A DNA stretch of 64,000 nucleotides from Pseudothermotoga hypogea DSM 11164 = NBRC 106472 (lineage in GTDB: Bacteria > Thermotogota > Thermotogae > Thermotogales > DSM-5069). Of the stretch, positions 54,264-63,514 are shown in pieces; within the stretch, counting starts at the first letter, position 1; the number at the start of each line of letters is the position of its first letter. The DNA lies in NCBI RefSeq assembly GCF_000816145.1, contig NZ_CP007141.1:620001-684000 (forward strand), given 5' to 3'. Both the position numbers and the translations under genes were made by a program. The notes beneath the pieces are model-generated. The model saw nothing but the letters and a program-made list of their open reading frames with translations. It was not told the DNA's origin and made no database searches.

Positions 54264-55235
54264 GTGCAGGTCCTCTTTCTGAACAGGCTGAATGACGAAT
54301 GGCTTCAAAAGATGGAGCAGATGAAAAACAAATATCCCCATGTTTCTTTCAAAACTCGTCAGGATGGAACATTGGACGATCTTCTGAGATCGGCCCACGT
54401 GATAGTGACAGGCAGACTGTCGGCTGAGCACATTCACAAAGCGGAGAACCTCCGTTTGATAATCGTTCCCATGGCGGGAGTCAACGCCTTGGACTGGCAT
54501 GCGATCAGGGAGAAAAAGATAGAGGTCTGCAACTGTCATTCCAACGCTTTCGCCGTCGCCGAAAGGGCCATTGCTCTGGCTTTGGCATTGCTTGGGCGAG
54601 TTGTGGAGTACGATCGCGATTTGAGATACGGCGTCTGGCACGGTTATGCCGTGCGTGGGGGAGAACAGGACTACTGGACCAGCCTGCAGAGAAAGCGTGT
54701 GTGTATCGTGGGCTTTGGACACATCGGTCAGAACCTCGCCAGGCTTCTGGAGCCGTTCTCTTGCGAGATTGTCGCCGTGAAAAGGTCTGCACCAAAAGTG
54801 AAAGATAGAGTGACATCCGATCTGGACTGGGCGATCGAAACGAGCGATGTGATTTTCATAACGTTGCCGTTGACGAAAGAAACGAAGAACCTGTTCAACA
54901 GAGAAAGACTCTTTAAGATGAAGGGCAAGTTCTTGATCAACGTTTCTCGAGGTGAGCTTCTGGACGAAGAAGCTCTGTTCGAATCCCTAAGCGACGGTGT
55001 GCTTGCCGGCGCGGCGATCGATACTTGGTACGTGTATCCGAGTTCTGAAAAAGAGTGCGTCCTGCCCAGTAGATTTCCTTTCAACACGCTGCGTAACGTG
55101 GTGATGTCACCACACGTTGGAGGATACTGCCCTGAAGCTTCGAGGGGGTTGATGAACGAAACGTTCGAAATTCTCGAAAAGTACATCCTTACGGGCGAAC
55201 TGACGAACAGGGTGGATCCAGAGTGGGAATACTGA
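54264..55235 (+). CDS. D-isomer-specific 2-hydroxyacid dehydrogenase
   Basis: 323-aa NAD(P)-dependent oxidoreductase. Dinucleotide loop CIVGFGHIGQNLAR (147-160), catalytic Arg229 in NVSRGELLDEEAL and His284 in SPHVGGY. The segment IDTWYVYP replaces the common LDVFExEP, as in one branch of the family. Substrate undetermined (glyoxylate, hydroxypyruvate or another 2-oxoacid). GTG 54264 is chosen: GAGGTG ends six bases before it and 2 nt follow the GNAT stop. Longer frames overlap the GNAT gene. Confidence 0.9.
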   Translation: MQVLFLNRLNDEWLQKMEQMKNKYPHVSFKTRQDGTLDDLLRSAHVIVTGRLSAEHIHKAENLRLIIVPMAGVNALDWHAIREKKIEVCNCHSNAFAVAERAIALALALLGRVVEYDRDLRYGVWHGYAVRGGEQDYWTSLQRKRVCIVGFGHIGQNLARLLEPFSCEIVAVKRSAPKVKDRVTSDLDWAIETSDVIFITLPLTKETKNLFNRERLFKMKGKFLINVSRGELLDEEALFESLSDGVLAGAAIDTWYVYPSSEKECVLPSRFPFNTLRNVVMSPHVGGYCPEASRGLMNETFEILEKYILTGELTNRVDPEWEY

Positions 55236-55636
55236 GGTCTCACTTTTCGCGGAGCTTGTTCCTGCTCGGTTTTGGAATGCTCTGTATCGTCGTAGATGGA
55301 GCATTCTTCGATCTGTTTCCGTCGATAGTCTTCTATTTAGTCCTGGAGTACCTCTGGTTCGAATCCAGTCTTGATCCGATCCGCGTGATGAGTGTACTCG
55401 TGTTTCATTCGATAGCTTGTTTCGCGAATCTGAGCGTTGGTCATATCGTTGTCTTCATCCTGTATGTACTGTCTCTGCTTTGGCGCGAGTACTTCCTGAA
55501 ACCTTTCTTCCCTTTTGCCATCTATTCACTTTCACTGTGTGTGACTTTCATGTTCATGAAAAGCAACTGGATAGGTTCTGTACTCGTCTCACTGCTGTCT
55601 CTGGTCCTCTGGAGGGTCAAAATTGAAGAGGTCTGA
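55223..55636 (+). CDS. mreD: MreD-like rod-shape membrane protein
   Basis: 137 aa, almost entirely hydrophobic with about five membrane helices. Its size, topology and position directly before a class B penicillin-binding protein fit MreD. Sequence conservation of MreD is low, so the name rests on context. GTG 55223 overlaps the dehydrogenase end by 13 nt, with GGTGGATCC upstream. mreB and mreC are not in this window. Confidence 0.7.
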   Translation: MGILRSHFSRSLFLLGFGMLCIVVDGAFFDLFPSIVFYLVLEYLWFESSLDPIRVMSVLVFHSIACFANLSVGHIVVFILYVLSLLWREYFLKPFFPFAIYSLSLCVTFMFMKSNWIGSVLVSLLSLVLWRVKIEEV

Positions 55637-57275
55637 TGCCGTTCTGCTCATGCTTCTCATAGTACCCTTCGTTATCTTGATCAGCAGGGCGTTCGTGCTT
55701 CAAGTGGTTGAGTACAAATCGCACAGAAACTATGTTGAATCGCTGAGAATCCAGGTGAAAAGTTTGGAAGCACCCCGCGGACGCATTCTCAGCAGAGACG
55801 GCGTGGTTCTCGCTTGGGACGAAGAAACGTTGATCGCACACGCAACGCTGGCAACGGACTTCGACGAAGTCGAAAAAATCGTTGGCGCTGAGAGAAAGAT
55901 AGAACTCGTGCTCAAGGGCCGGCTTACCGTCACACAGGCTGAGGCTATCAAACTTCAGCGCGCTGGCGTCTACGTAGAAAAGAAATACATAAGAAAGTAC
56001 AACGGAATGGCACCGCATGTGGTTGGTTACGTGGACACATCTCGAAACGGTGTTGCTGGCGTGGAAAAACAGTACGATACATTTCTGAAGGGCAAGCCAG
56101 GTTATGAGCTGGTCAGTGTTTCTCCATCCGGCAGGGTTCTGGGAAGGTTGCTCACCTCTTCGCCACTCCCTGGAGGGGATGTAATTTTGACGATAGATTC
56201 GAAACTTCAACAGTATGCAGAAACGCTCCTTCGTGATTCAAAAACCAAAGGCGTGATACTGGTTCAGTCGGTGGACGGTGAGATCCTCGCGCTGGCATCG
56301 CACCCAACTTTTGATCCAAACGTTCTTGCCAGTGGCATCGAACCGAGGCAGTGGGACAGGCTCGTTAACGATCCCGATGCACCACTTTTGAACCGGGCAA
56401 CGAGTGCTCTCTACGCTGTTGGGTCCGTTATAAAACCGCTTTATGCGATCGCCTATCTTGAAACAGGTGAAGATGACCTCACCATAGATTGTCACGGTTA
56501 CTACGAATACAGAACCTCAAGTGGCAAGATTGCTGGGGTGTACAAAGATTGGTACGCACCGGGTCACGGAACGACCGATCTTCGAAAGGCGCTACGCGTC
56601 TCTTGCAACGTTTTCTTCTACGAGCTCGCCCTGAGACTGGGCATCAACGAAATGAAGGCCTGGGCGGACAAATTCAAAATTTCTTCTATCACCAATATAG
56701 ATCTGCCCGGTGAGGTTGAGGGACTGTTCCCTGATCCGGCATGGAAACAAAGAAGGTACGGAGAGATCTGGTATCCCGGAGACACGATCCTTTGCGGTAT
56801 AGGTCAGGGTTTCATAACTCTGACACCTTTACAGATTCTCAATTTCTTCAACACAGTAGCGAACAGGGGAACGTGCTACACGCCGCACGTGCTGCTTGGA
56901 ACTTTCGATCCGAACACCAAAGTGATGGAAAAGGTCGAATCTATGGTATCCTACACGGTCGATGTGAAACCCAAAACCTGGGATTTTCTCGTGAAAGCCC
57001 TGGTCGAAGTTGTCTCGTACAAAGATGGTCCCGCCGATGAGGGTACGGCGTACCAAGCGTTCAAGGGCGCAAGGTTTGAGGTGGCCGGTAAGACGGGAAC
57101 GGCTGAGATGGGGAAAGCGGGTGAAAAACCGCATTCCTGGTTCGCCGGCTTCAGTCCCGTCAACAAACCACAGGTGGTTGTGACTGTTCTTTTGGAAAAC
57201 GCGGGTACTGGCAGTGAGGCTGCGGCGCCAATGGCAAGAAAGATTCTTGAACGTTACTGGGAGCTGAGAGAATGA
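55623..57275 (+). CDS. mrdA: Penicillin-binding protein 2, class B transpeptidase
   Basis: 550 aa. Single N-terminal membrane anchor (about 8-26). Dimerisation domain with APRGRILSRDG and GVAGVEKQYD. Transpeptidase domain with SVIK (Ser268 nucleophile), SCN (327-329) and KTGT (from K490). Cross-links cell-wall peptidoglycan during elongation. TTG 55623 has GGAGGGTC four bases upstream and overlaps mreD by 14 nt. The mreD-mrdA pairing is usual, but rodA does not follow. Confidence 0.94.
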   Translation: MKRSDAVLLMLLIVPFVILISRAFVLQVVEYKSHRNYVESLRIQVKSLEAPRGRILSRDGVVLAWDEETLIAHATLATDFDEVEKIVGAERKIELVLKGRLTVTQAEAIKLQRAGVYVEKKYIRKYNGMAPHVVGYVDTSRNGVAGVEKQYDTFLKGKPGYELVSVSPSGRVLGRLLTSSPLPGGDVILTIDSKLQQYAETLLRDSKTKGVILVQSVDGEILALASHPTFDPNVLASGIEPRQWDRLVNDPDAPLLNRATSALYAVGSVIKPLYAIAYLETGEDDLTIDCHGYYEYRTSSGKIAGVYKDWYAPGHGTTDLRKALRVSCNVFFYELALRLGINEMKAWADKFKISSITNIDLPGEVEGLFPDPAWKQRRYGEIWYPGDTILCGIGQGFITLTPLQILNFFNTVANRGTCYTPHVLLGTFDPNTKVMEKVESMVSYTVDVKPKTWDFLVKALVEVVSYKDGPADEGTAYQAFKGARFEVAGKTGTAEMGKAGEKPHSWFAGFSPVNKPQVVVTVLLENAGTGSEAAAPMARKILERYWELRE

Positions 57276-59062
57276 TCTTGAAGATGCTTCATGGAATACT
57301 GGATCGCATCGAGAAGCCTTCGAGGTACATCGGCGGTGAGTACAATCAAACCATCAAGGATCCTTCGAGTGTGAAGCTGAGAGTGGGACTTCTGTTCCCA
57401 GACGTTTACGAGGTAGGGATGTCGAACCTCGGTCTGGCAATCATCTACGATGTCCTCAACGATATGCAGGATGTATGGGCTGAGCGTATTTTCATGCCGT
57501 GGATCGACATGATGAACATGATGAGAGATAGAAACCTTCCCCTGTTCACCATAGAATCGAAAACGGCCGTGAAAGATCTCGACATGCTGGGTGTCTCTCT
57601 GCAGCACGAACTGATTTACACAAACGTGTTGCATGCCCTGGATCTGGCTAAGATACCCCTTCTGGCCGAGCACAGGGCGGATACAGACCCCATCGTGATC
57701 GCCGGTGGACCGTGCACCGTGAACCCTGAACCCATCGCACCGGTCTTCGACGCGATGGTGGTCGGAGACGGAGAGGGCATTGCAAGGGAAATCGCACAGG
57801 TCCTAATAGAGACCAAGGGCATGAGACGTCATGAAAGGCTCAAGGCCCTCTCAAAGATCGAAGGTGTCTATGTGCCTTCGTTCTACGATGGTTCCACACC
57901 GCCCAAACCACTCTCGCGAGACGTGCCAGAGAGGGTGAAGAGGAGGATCGAACCCATCCTCGTTAAGAAGTTGACCAAACGCATCGTACCGCACATGCAG
58001 CTCGTGCACGACAGAATATCCGTCGAGATCATGAGGGGTTGCACGCGTGGATGCAGGTTCTGCCAAGCCGGTTTTATCTACAGACCCGTCAGGGAAAAAC
58101 CTTCGGCCGAGGTCCTCGATGAGATTTTGAACGCCCTCACGTGCACGGGATACGAGGAGGTTGGGCTGCTTTCGCTCTCGAGTGCCGATCACACTGCCAT
58201 CTCGTCGATGGTCGAGGAGCTGAAGAAGGTTTCCGACACCAAAACGATCTCCGTTTCGATACCTTCCACACGCTTGGACGCCTTCGGTGTGATGCTGGCG
58301 AACAACGTTGGAGGTGCCAGAAGAACGGGTTTGACTTTTGCACCCGAAGCGGGTACCCAGAGATTGAGAAACGTGATCAACAAGAACGTCTCGGAGGAAG
58401 ATTTCGTCAGAGCGCTGCAGCTTGCCAGAAACAACGGATGGCGCAGGGTGAAGCTCTACTTCATGGTTGGGTTGCCAACGGAAACGGACGAGGATCTCAG
58501 AGGCATAGTATCGATGAGTAAGGTTGCAAAACAGATCGGTTTCGACCTCGTCACCCTGTCCGTGGCGATGTTCATCCCAAAACCCCACACGCCGTTCCAA
58601 TTCGCGGAGCAGAAAGGTCCGGAGTACTTCGAACACGCAAGAAGAATTTTACTGCAAGCAAAGAGATTTGCGAAGATCGATTTTCACGATCCGAAGATGA
58701 GTTTGATCGAGGGGATCCTCTCACGAGGTGATAGGAAGACGTTCTCGGCCGTCTTGAGCGTGTACGAGTTAGGGGCATGTTTCGACAGTTGGCAAAACCT
58801 GTTCGACTATCAGAAATGGTCGAAGGCGTTAGAAACAATTGGGATGGACGTGGAGCAACAGCTGAGGGCAAGAACGCTCGATGAGCCTTTAGCCTGGGAC
58901 CACATCGACATTGGAGTGGATAGAGCCTACCTCGCGAAAGAGTTCGAGAAGGCTCTTCGGGGCGAAACAACGTTAGACTGTAGGTCAGTCTGTCAGGCTT
59001 GTGGAGTTTGCAATTCCACGGTGAGGAACGTTTTGGAGAAAGATGTTGTTCAGACTTCTTGA
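57272..59062 (+). CDS. Radical SAM protein, TIGR03960 type
   Basis: 596 aa. N-terminal part (about 35-230) resembles a B12-binding-like Rossmann domain (GLLFPDVYEVGMSNLG, IAGGPCTVNPEP, VVGDGEG). Radical SAM domain with C257xxxC261xxC264 (RGCTRGCRFCQAG) and APEAGTQRLRNV. C-terminal Cys cluster CRSVCQACGVC. Members of this family often sit next to a TIGR03936 (DUF2344) partner, which is absent here. Reaction unknown. ATG overlaps the mrdA stop (ATGA). Confidence 0.9.
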   Translation: MILKMLHGILDRIEKPSRYIGGEYNQTIKDPSSVKLRVGLLFPDVYEVGMSNLGLAIIYDVLNDMQDVWAERIFMPWIDMMNMMRDRNLPLFTIESKTAVKDLDMLGVSLQHELIYTNVLHALDLAKIPLLAEHRADTDPIVIAGGPCTVNPEPIAPVFDAMVVGDGEGIAREIAQVLIETKGMRRHERLKALSKIEGVYVPSFYDGSTPPKPLSRDVPERVKRRIEPILVKKLTKRIVPHMQLVHDRISVEIMRGCTRGCRFCQAGFIYRPVREKPSAEVLDEILNALTCTGYEEVGLLSLSSADHTAISSMVEELKKVSDTKTISVSIPSTRLDAFGVMLANNVGGARRTGLTFAPEAGTQRLRNVINKNVSEEDFVRALQLARNNGWRRVKLYFMVGLPTETDEDLRGIVSMSKVAKQIGFDLVTLSVAMFIPKPHTPFQFAEQKGPEYFEHARRILLQAKRFAKIDFHDPKMSLIEGILSRGDRKTFSAVLSVYELGACFDSWQNLFDYQKWSKALETIGMDVEQQLRARTLDEPLAWDHIDIGVDRAYLAKEFEKALRGETTLDCRSVCQACGVCNSTVRNVLEKDVVQTS

Positions 59063-59660
59063 AGCTACCATCATCGTTGTGGGATTCTTCACCGTTCAAA
59101 ATCTGTGCAGATTCTTCAAACCAAAGTTGAGACTCGTGGGGCTTTCTGTCGCACAGGTGTGCTATGCGGTCTTCGTCTATCTTAGAAACCCGATCTTCGA
59201 TTTTTCACCGCATCTGAAAGGGTTTCTGCCTTTCGCGTTGCTTTTCATACTGACCATATTTCTGGGAAGATTCCTTGGAGCAGCGGCAGCCAGTGTACAG
59301 CTCAGGCCCACAGTTATCAACTTTCTAACGCTGGGTTTGTTACTGCCAGTCTCAGAGGAACTTCTGTTCAGGGGAACTTTGCTCGCTCTTTTCCCGAACG
59401 CGTTCTTCAACGGAATTCTGTTTTCTGTGTTTCATCTGTTCAACGTGGTTTCGAAGTTCGAGTCTTTTTCTTTCTACAATCTGATCTACAGGTTTGCCGT
59501 GGGTTTCGTTTTCGCCAACTCCACACTCGCGACGAAGAGTTTGTTCTCTGCGGTGTTTTGCCATGTGATCAACAACTGCTTGGGGATCCTACTTCCTTGG
59601 TTTGAACATGAAACCAAAAAACGCCGACATGACCGTGGCGGTGAAAAACAGAAGCAATGA
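59043..59660 (+). CDS. CPBP-family intramembrane protease
   Basis: 205 aa, about six membrane helices. CPBP motifs: EELLFRG (E105, E106, R110), FSVFHLFN and AVFCHVINN, giving the Glu/His catalytic set of Rce1-like enzymes. Substrate unknown. ATG 59043 lies inside the radical SAM end (20-nt overlap). The last 24 codons (HETKKRRHDRGGEKQKQ tail) lie opposite the 3' end of the convergent membrane-protein gene. Confidence 0.87.
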   Translation: MLFRLLEATIIVVGFFTVQNLCRFFKPKLRLVGLSVAQVCYAVFVYLRNPIFDFSPHLKGFLPFALLFILTIFLGRFLGAAAASVQLRPTVINFLTLGLLLPVSEELLFRGTLLALFPNAFFNGILFSVFHLFNVVSKFESFSFYNLIYRFAVGFVFANSTLATKSLFSAVFCHVINNCLGILLPWFEHETKKRRHDRGGEKQKQ

Positions 59661-59951
59661 AACGGAAACAGCCTTCATCGTCAGCGTTTGAACGACGAAC
59701 TGCAGTGTTTCTTTCATGTAATGACCTATCAGAATGTAGCTCAAAATTCCTGCGACAACAAAGGAAAGCCCCAGAACCCACAGAGTTTTCGAAAAATGTC
59801 CAAGCCCATGACCGGCCCACCAGGACAGCACGAGCGAAAGTATCCAGACGAGACTCGCCGGCAAAGGTGAAAATTTGTTCAAGAGTAACTCGAACACCGC
59901 TGCATGGTAAGCGATGACCATCACGATCGCAAAGAACACGATCTTTTTCAC
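59589..59951 (-). CDS. Small membrane protein of unknown function
   Basis: 120 aa with four hydrophobic segments (about 2-22, 32-50, 58-77, 88-115) ending KPRK. No family recognised. ATG 59951 overlaps the preceding gene (ATGA), so it is the last gene of the opp unit. Its 3' end overlaps the CPBP gene tail-to-tail by 72 nt. The membrane-protein pattern over the whole length supports it as real. Confidence 0.75.
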   Translation of the reverse strand: MKKIVFFAIVMVIAYHAAVFELLLNKFSPLPASLVWILSLVLSWWAGHGLGHFSKTLWVLGLSFVVAGILSYILIGHYMKETLQFVVQTLTMKAVSVSLLLFFTATVMSAFFGFMFKPRK

Positions 59952-60379
59952 TCAATCTTCACCTCTAAAGGTAGAAACAGATTAAGCTTCAACCAGAGCC
60001 ATTCGACCGAAACGTTGCTGTAGCCTTCTGCGTGCCAGTCTCTTTGCTCGTAACCTGTCCAGGCGCTTGTGACAAATTCGACTTCGGATCGGCCGAACAT
60101 CGAGTTGGATACCATCTTCAGAACGTTCCCCCTCCTGTCGTAAAAATAAACCTGATAATCCACAGGACGGATCTTCAATCCCTCGAAACCCTCAACCACG
60201 ATCTTCCCGGCGATTGAACCGTCCTCGAATCTGACCGTGCAAAGGGCTTTAGCGTTGGAGAGTTTTCGGGCGTAATTTCTGTAAACGAAGACCCCAGCGG
60301 TGTAGTTCATCACCACCAGGGTCAGTGCGATCCAGAAAACGAGTTTTCGAAGATCAACTCGCTTCACCGGAGACAACAT
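59948..60379 (-). CDS. Membrane-anchored protein of unknown function
   Basis: 143 aa. One N-terminal membrane helix (about 13-33), then a soluble, beta-rich outer part (KALCTVRFEDGSIAGKIVVEG, VDYQVYFYDRRGNVLKM). No known domain recognised. It begins inside the oppF end (26-nt overlap) without a clear ribosome site; ATG 60379 and GTG 60367 are both possible. Co-transcribed with opp by position. Confidence 0.72.
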   Translation of the reverse strand: MLSPVKRVDLRKLVFWIALTLVVMNYTAGVFVYRNYARKLSNAKALCTVRFEDGSIAGKIVVEGFEGLKIRPVDYQVYFYDRRGNVLKMVSNSMFGRSEVEFVTSAWTGYEQRDWHAEGYSNVSVEWLWLKLNLFLPLEVKIE

Positions 60380-61526
60380 AGCAGGCCACGAAATGTTTCG
60401 GAGCGACCTCTCTCAGAGGAGGATGGTCGTTAACCTCGCAGAACTTGACCGCGTAGGGACACCTGTCGAAGAACCTGCACCGAGGCGGTGGATTGATGGG
60501 CCTCGGGACACTACCTTTTATGTTTGGTTCACCCCTTTTCATCTCAGGATCCGGTATCGGCACGGCGGCGAGCAACGCCTGGGTGTACGGGTGCAATGGG
60601 TTCTTCAGCACCTCCTCGGTTGGTCCCCTCTCGACGATCTTTCCCAGATACATGACCGCAATATCGTTGCTCATGTACCTGGCAACCGCGAGATCGTGAG
60701 TGATGTAAAGATAACTCATATCGTGTTCCTCGGCGAGTCTCATCATGAGTTTCATGACTCCTGTTCTTATTGAGACATCGAGCATCGATGTCGGTTCGTC
60801 GGCAACCACAAAGGAAGGATTCAATATGAGCGCTCTGGCTATCGCCACACGCTGTCTCTGGCCACCTGACAGCTCGTGCGGGAAACGAAACATAAAGGTC
60901 TCAGGTGGCGTCAACCCGACGTCAGCAAGCATTTTCGCCACCATCTCTTCTCTCTCTTTCAGATTCCCCACGCCGTGTATGTTCAAAGGTTCGGCGACGA
61001 TGTCAAATATGGTCATACGCGGGTTCAACGACTCGTACGGATCCTGGAAGATCATTTGGATCCTGCGTCTCATTTGCCAGACACGTTCACGTCGGTTCTG
61101 GAGGAGTTCGTCGACGAATTTCGCTTCGTTCCTGCCGAGGTCCATGAATCTCTGCGCATACATGGCATCGATTCCTGTGAGCGATTTCAGTTGCTCGTCG
61201 CTCATACTCGAGAATCTCTTCACGTAAGTCTCGCGCACGTACCTCTTCGCGGCCGATTCGTCCTCGTACAAGAGTGGTGTCACATCTTCCTGTTCGACCA
61301 CGATTCTCCCGGACGTCGGTTCTTCAAGACCGACCAGCACCCTTCCTGTGGTAGTCTTTCCACAACCGGATTCCCCCACCAGGGCGAGGGATTCTTTCCT
61401 GCGTATTTCGAAGCTTATGTCGTCAACGGCATGAACAAAGAGGTTCACCTTTCCAAAGATCTTGCGCTCCGCAGGGAACAACTTTCGAAGATTCTCTATC
61501 CTCAACACCACATCGTTAGTCTGCAT
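60354..61526 (-). CDS. oppF: Oligopeptide ABC transporter ATPase, OppF type
   Basis: 390 aa. Walker A GESGCGKTT (51-59), Q-loop FQDPYESLNPR (160-170), signature ELSGGQRQRVAIARAL, Walker B VVADEPTSMLD, H-loop ITHDLAVA. C-terminal oligopeptide-transporter segment with four Cys (CRFFDRCPYAVKFC and ACYV). Between the first beta sheet and the Q-loop (about 87-148) there is a helical insert of around 60 residues not found in standard OppF. ATG 61526 has AGAGGTGG upstream and overlaps oppD by 11 nt. Confidence 0.92.
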   Translation of the reverse strand: MQTNDVVLRIENLRKLFPAERKIFGKVNLFVHAVDDISFEIRRKESLALVGESGCGKTTTGRVLVGLEEPTSGRIVVEQEDVTPLLYEDESAAKRYVRETYVKRFSSMSDEQLKSLTGIDAMYAQRFMDLGRNEAKFVDELLQNRRERVWQMRRRIQMIFQDPYESLNPRMTIFDIVAEPLNIHGVGNLKEREEMVAKMLADVGLTPPETFMFRFPHELSGGQRQRVAIARALILNPSFVVADEPTSMLDVSIRTGVMKLMMRLAEEHDMSYLYITHDLAVARYMSNDIAVMYLGKIVERGPTEEVLKNPLHPYTQALLAAVPIPDPEMKRGEPNIKGSVPRPINPPPRCRFFDRCPYAVKFCEVNDHPPLREVAPKHFVACYVVSGEAS

Positions 61527-62514
61527 AAAAACGCACCACCTCTTTGGGCTGAACAGGATGATGACACGCCACGAAGTGGTTCTTCTCCACCTCGCGGTAC
61601 TCAGGCTCCACATCCTCGCAAAGGGAATCTGCTTTGGGACATCGTGGAGCAAAACGGCAACCTTTCGGTGGGTTCAACAGGTTTGGTGGCTCACCCGGTA
61701 TCGTCACCAGTTCTGTCTTCTCACCGACGGTGCTGGGGAAAGCATGCATCAGCCCGTACGTGTAGGGGTGCATGGGACGTTTGAAGATCGTCACAGCGTC
61801 GGCCAGTTCGACGAACTTGCCAGCGTACATCACCGCTATCTTGTCGCTCACCTCCGCAATCACAGCGATATCGTGGGATATGTATATCATCGCCATGTTC
61901 AGCTTCTTTTGGATCTTCCTTATCTCTTTCAAGATCCTGTCCTGAACGATGACATCGAGGGCCGTCGTTGGTTCATCCGCTATTATGACTTTTGGATCGC
62001 ACGCAAGAGCCATTGCGATGACTGCTCTTTGTTTCATACCTCCGCTGTACTGGTGTGGGTACTGATCCATGCGCGACGGATCGAGACCAACGAGGGTGAA
62101 CAGCTCTGCAACCTTCTCTCTGGCTTTGTCCAAGGGCATGTCGGGGAAATGGTTCTGAATGGCTTCGATGATTTGATCGCCCACCTTGTAAACGGGGTTC
62201 AACGAGTTCATGGCGGCCTGGAATATCATCGAGATACCACGCCATCTGTACTTTCTCATCTCCGATTCGGGCAACTTCACCAGATCCACAGGCCCGTTGC
62301 CCATATCGAACAGCACGCTACCGCCTTTGAACTCGGCGTTGTCGGGAAGCAGTCTGAGTATCGTCATAGATATAGAAGTTTTTCCGCAGCCAGATTCACC
62401 GACTATGCCCAAGCTCTCCCCCTGATCCAGATCGAAGCTTATACCATCCACCGCCTTTACATAGCCCATCTTTGTCTTGTAATACATTCTCAGATCTCGC
62501 ACCGACAGAAGCAC
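61516..62514 (-). CDS. oppD: Oligopeptide ABC transporter ATPase, OppD type
   Basis: 332 aa from GTG 62514 (GAGGTG six bases upstream); ATG 62520 and GTG 62523 are in frame but overlap that site. Walker A GESGCGKTS, signature QYSGGMKQRAVIAMAL, Walker B VIIADEPTTALD, H-loop ISHDIAVIAEV. C-terminal CRFAPRCPKADSLC motif as in peptide transporters. Partner of OppF; the substrate could be peptides or oligosaccharides, since Thermotogales use this family for sugars too. Confidence 0.92.
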   Translation of the reverse strand: MLLSVRDLRMYYKTKMGYVKAVDGISFDLDQGESLGIVGESGCGKTSISMTILRLLPDNAEFKGGSVLFDMGNGPVDLVKLPESEMRKYRWRGISMIFQAAMNSLNPVYKVGDQIIEAIQNHFPDMPLDKAREKVAELFTLVGLDPSRMDQYPHQYSGGMKQRAVIAMALACDPKVIIADEPTTALDVIVQDRILKEIRKIQKKLNMAMIYISHDIAVIAEVSDKIAVMYAGKFVELADAVTIFKRPMHPYTYGLMHAFPSTVGEKTELVTIPGEPPNLLNPPKGCRFAPRCPKADSLCEDVEPEYREVEKNHFVACHHPVQPKEVVRFYAD

Positions 62515-62519
62515 CTGCA

Positions 62520-63500
62520 TCACCTCTTTCGCAATCTTGGATTGACGATCTCTTCAAGTCCGCGTCCAAGGAAATAGAAAGAAGAGCACAGCAGTGTGAT
62601 GCAGACACCAGCAGGTAACCAAAGCCACCAGTACATTCCAATGCTGGCGCCCATGAGGTATCCGGAGGATTCTGCCATCTGGATGATCACACCCCAGCTC
62701 ATGCGTATGTTGGCCAACCCAAGGAAGGAGAGCACCGCTTCGGTGAAAATGGCACCGGTGACGTTGAACATCATGTACAGAAAAGAGAGGGGCAAGATGT
62801 TCGGTATGATGTGTCTGAATATGATGTAAGCATCGCTCGCACCAGTCGACTTCGCTGCGTCTATGAAAGGTCTCACCTTCACGGTCAACGCCTGAGCTTT
62901 GAGAACGAGCGTTATGGAACCGAATCCCGCCAAAACCCCCATTATTAGTGCAAGCCTGAACAACGTCAGCTCTATGAAGGCACTCAGCACCATCAGCAAA
63001 GCCAGACTCGGGAACAGCATGACGATGTCCGCAAGCCTCATGAAGAACGTATCTATAACGCCACCGTAGTACGCCGCACTGGCACCTATGATCGTGCCTA
63101 TGATCACGGTGATGAGCGCCGCAGTGATACCCAGCACGAACTCCCTCGGTGTACTGTACATGATCATCGATAAGATGTCCCTACCGAGCGGATCGGTTCC
63201 CAGTGGATGTCTCAAAGAAGGAGGAGATGGATGACTCACTATGTCTGGATCGAAACCTATGATCGGATCGTATGGCATGAAGGTCTGATAACCGAAGGGA
63301 TCATCTTTCCAGAACAGATTTTTCATTATTACGGGATAAAGGGGATACAACAGGCCGAAGATGGCGAAGAATATGATCACACCTAGGCCGAACAGGGCGA
63401 GCTTCTTCTCTTTGAACAGCTCCCAGCCGGTCCTGAACGATCTGACCCAAAGCTTCAGTCTGATTTTCCATAGTGGTTCAGCAACGACCATTTCAGTCAC
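62520..63500 (-). CDS. oppC: Oligopeptide ABC transporter permease, OppC type
   Basis: 326 aa, six membrane helices. N-terminal OppC_N segment (LALFGLGVIIFFAIFG), then HPLGTDPLGRDILS, the family hallmark, and the EAA loop DAAKSTGASDAYIIFRHIIPN. A periplasmic loop of about 40 residues follows the first helix. The GTG start (63500) has GGAGTGATC four bases upstream, 14 nt after oppB. Forms the channel with OppB. Confidence 0.94.
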   Translation of the reverse strand: MTEMVVAEPLWKIRLKLWVRSFRTGWELFKEKKLALFGLGVIIFFAIFGLLYPLYPVIMKNLFWKDDPFGYQTFMPYDPIIGFDPDIVSHPSPPSLRHPLGTDPLGRDILSMIMYSTPREFVLGITAALITVIIGTIIGASAAYYGGVIDTFFMRLADIVMLFPSLALLMVLSAFIELTLFRLALIMGVLAGFGSITLVLKAQALTVKVRPFIDAAKSTGASDAYIIFRHIIPNILPLSFLYMMFNVTGAIFTEAVLSFLGLANIRMSWGVIIQMAESSGYLMGASIGMYWWLWLPAGVCITLLCSSFYFLGRGLEEIVNPRLRKR

Positions 63501-63514
63501 TTTCGATCACTCCT

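Noticed and set aside
55223-55636. Alternative reading of the MreD-like gene as an unrelated hydrophobic ORF
   Set aside because: Position before a class B PBP, size and helix pattern fit MreD; kept at reduced confidence.
60876-61784. A 302-codon plus-strand frame
   Set aside because: Antisense to oppF; composition typical of mirrored coding sequence.
61462-62577. A 371-codon open frame on the plus strand
   Set aside because: Antisense to oppD and oppF, both certain genes with all ABC motifs.
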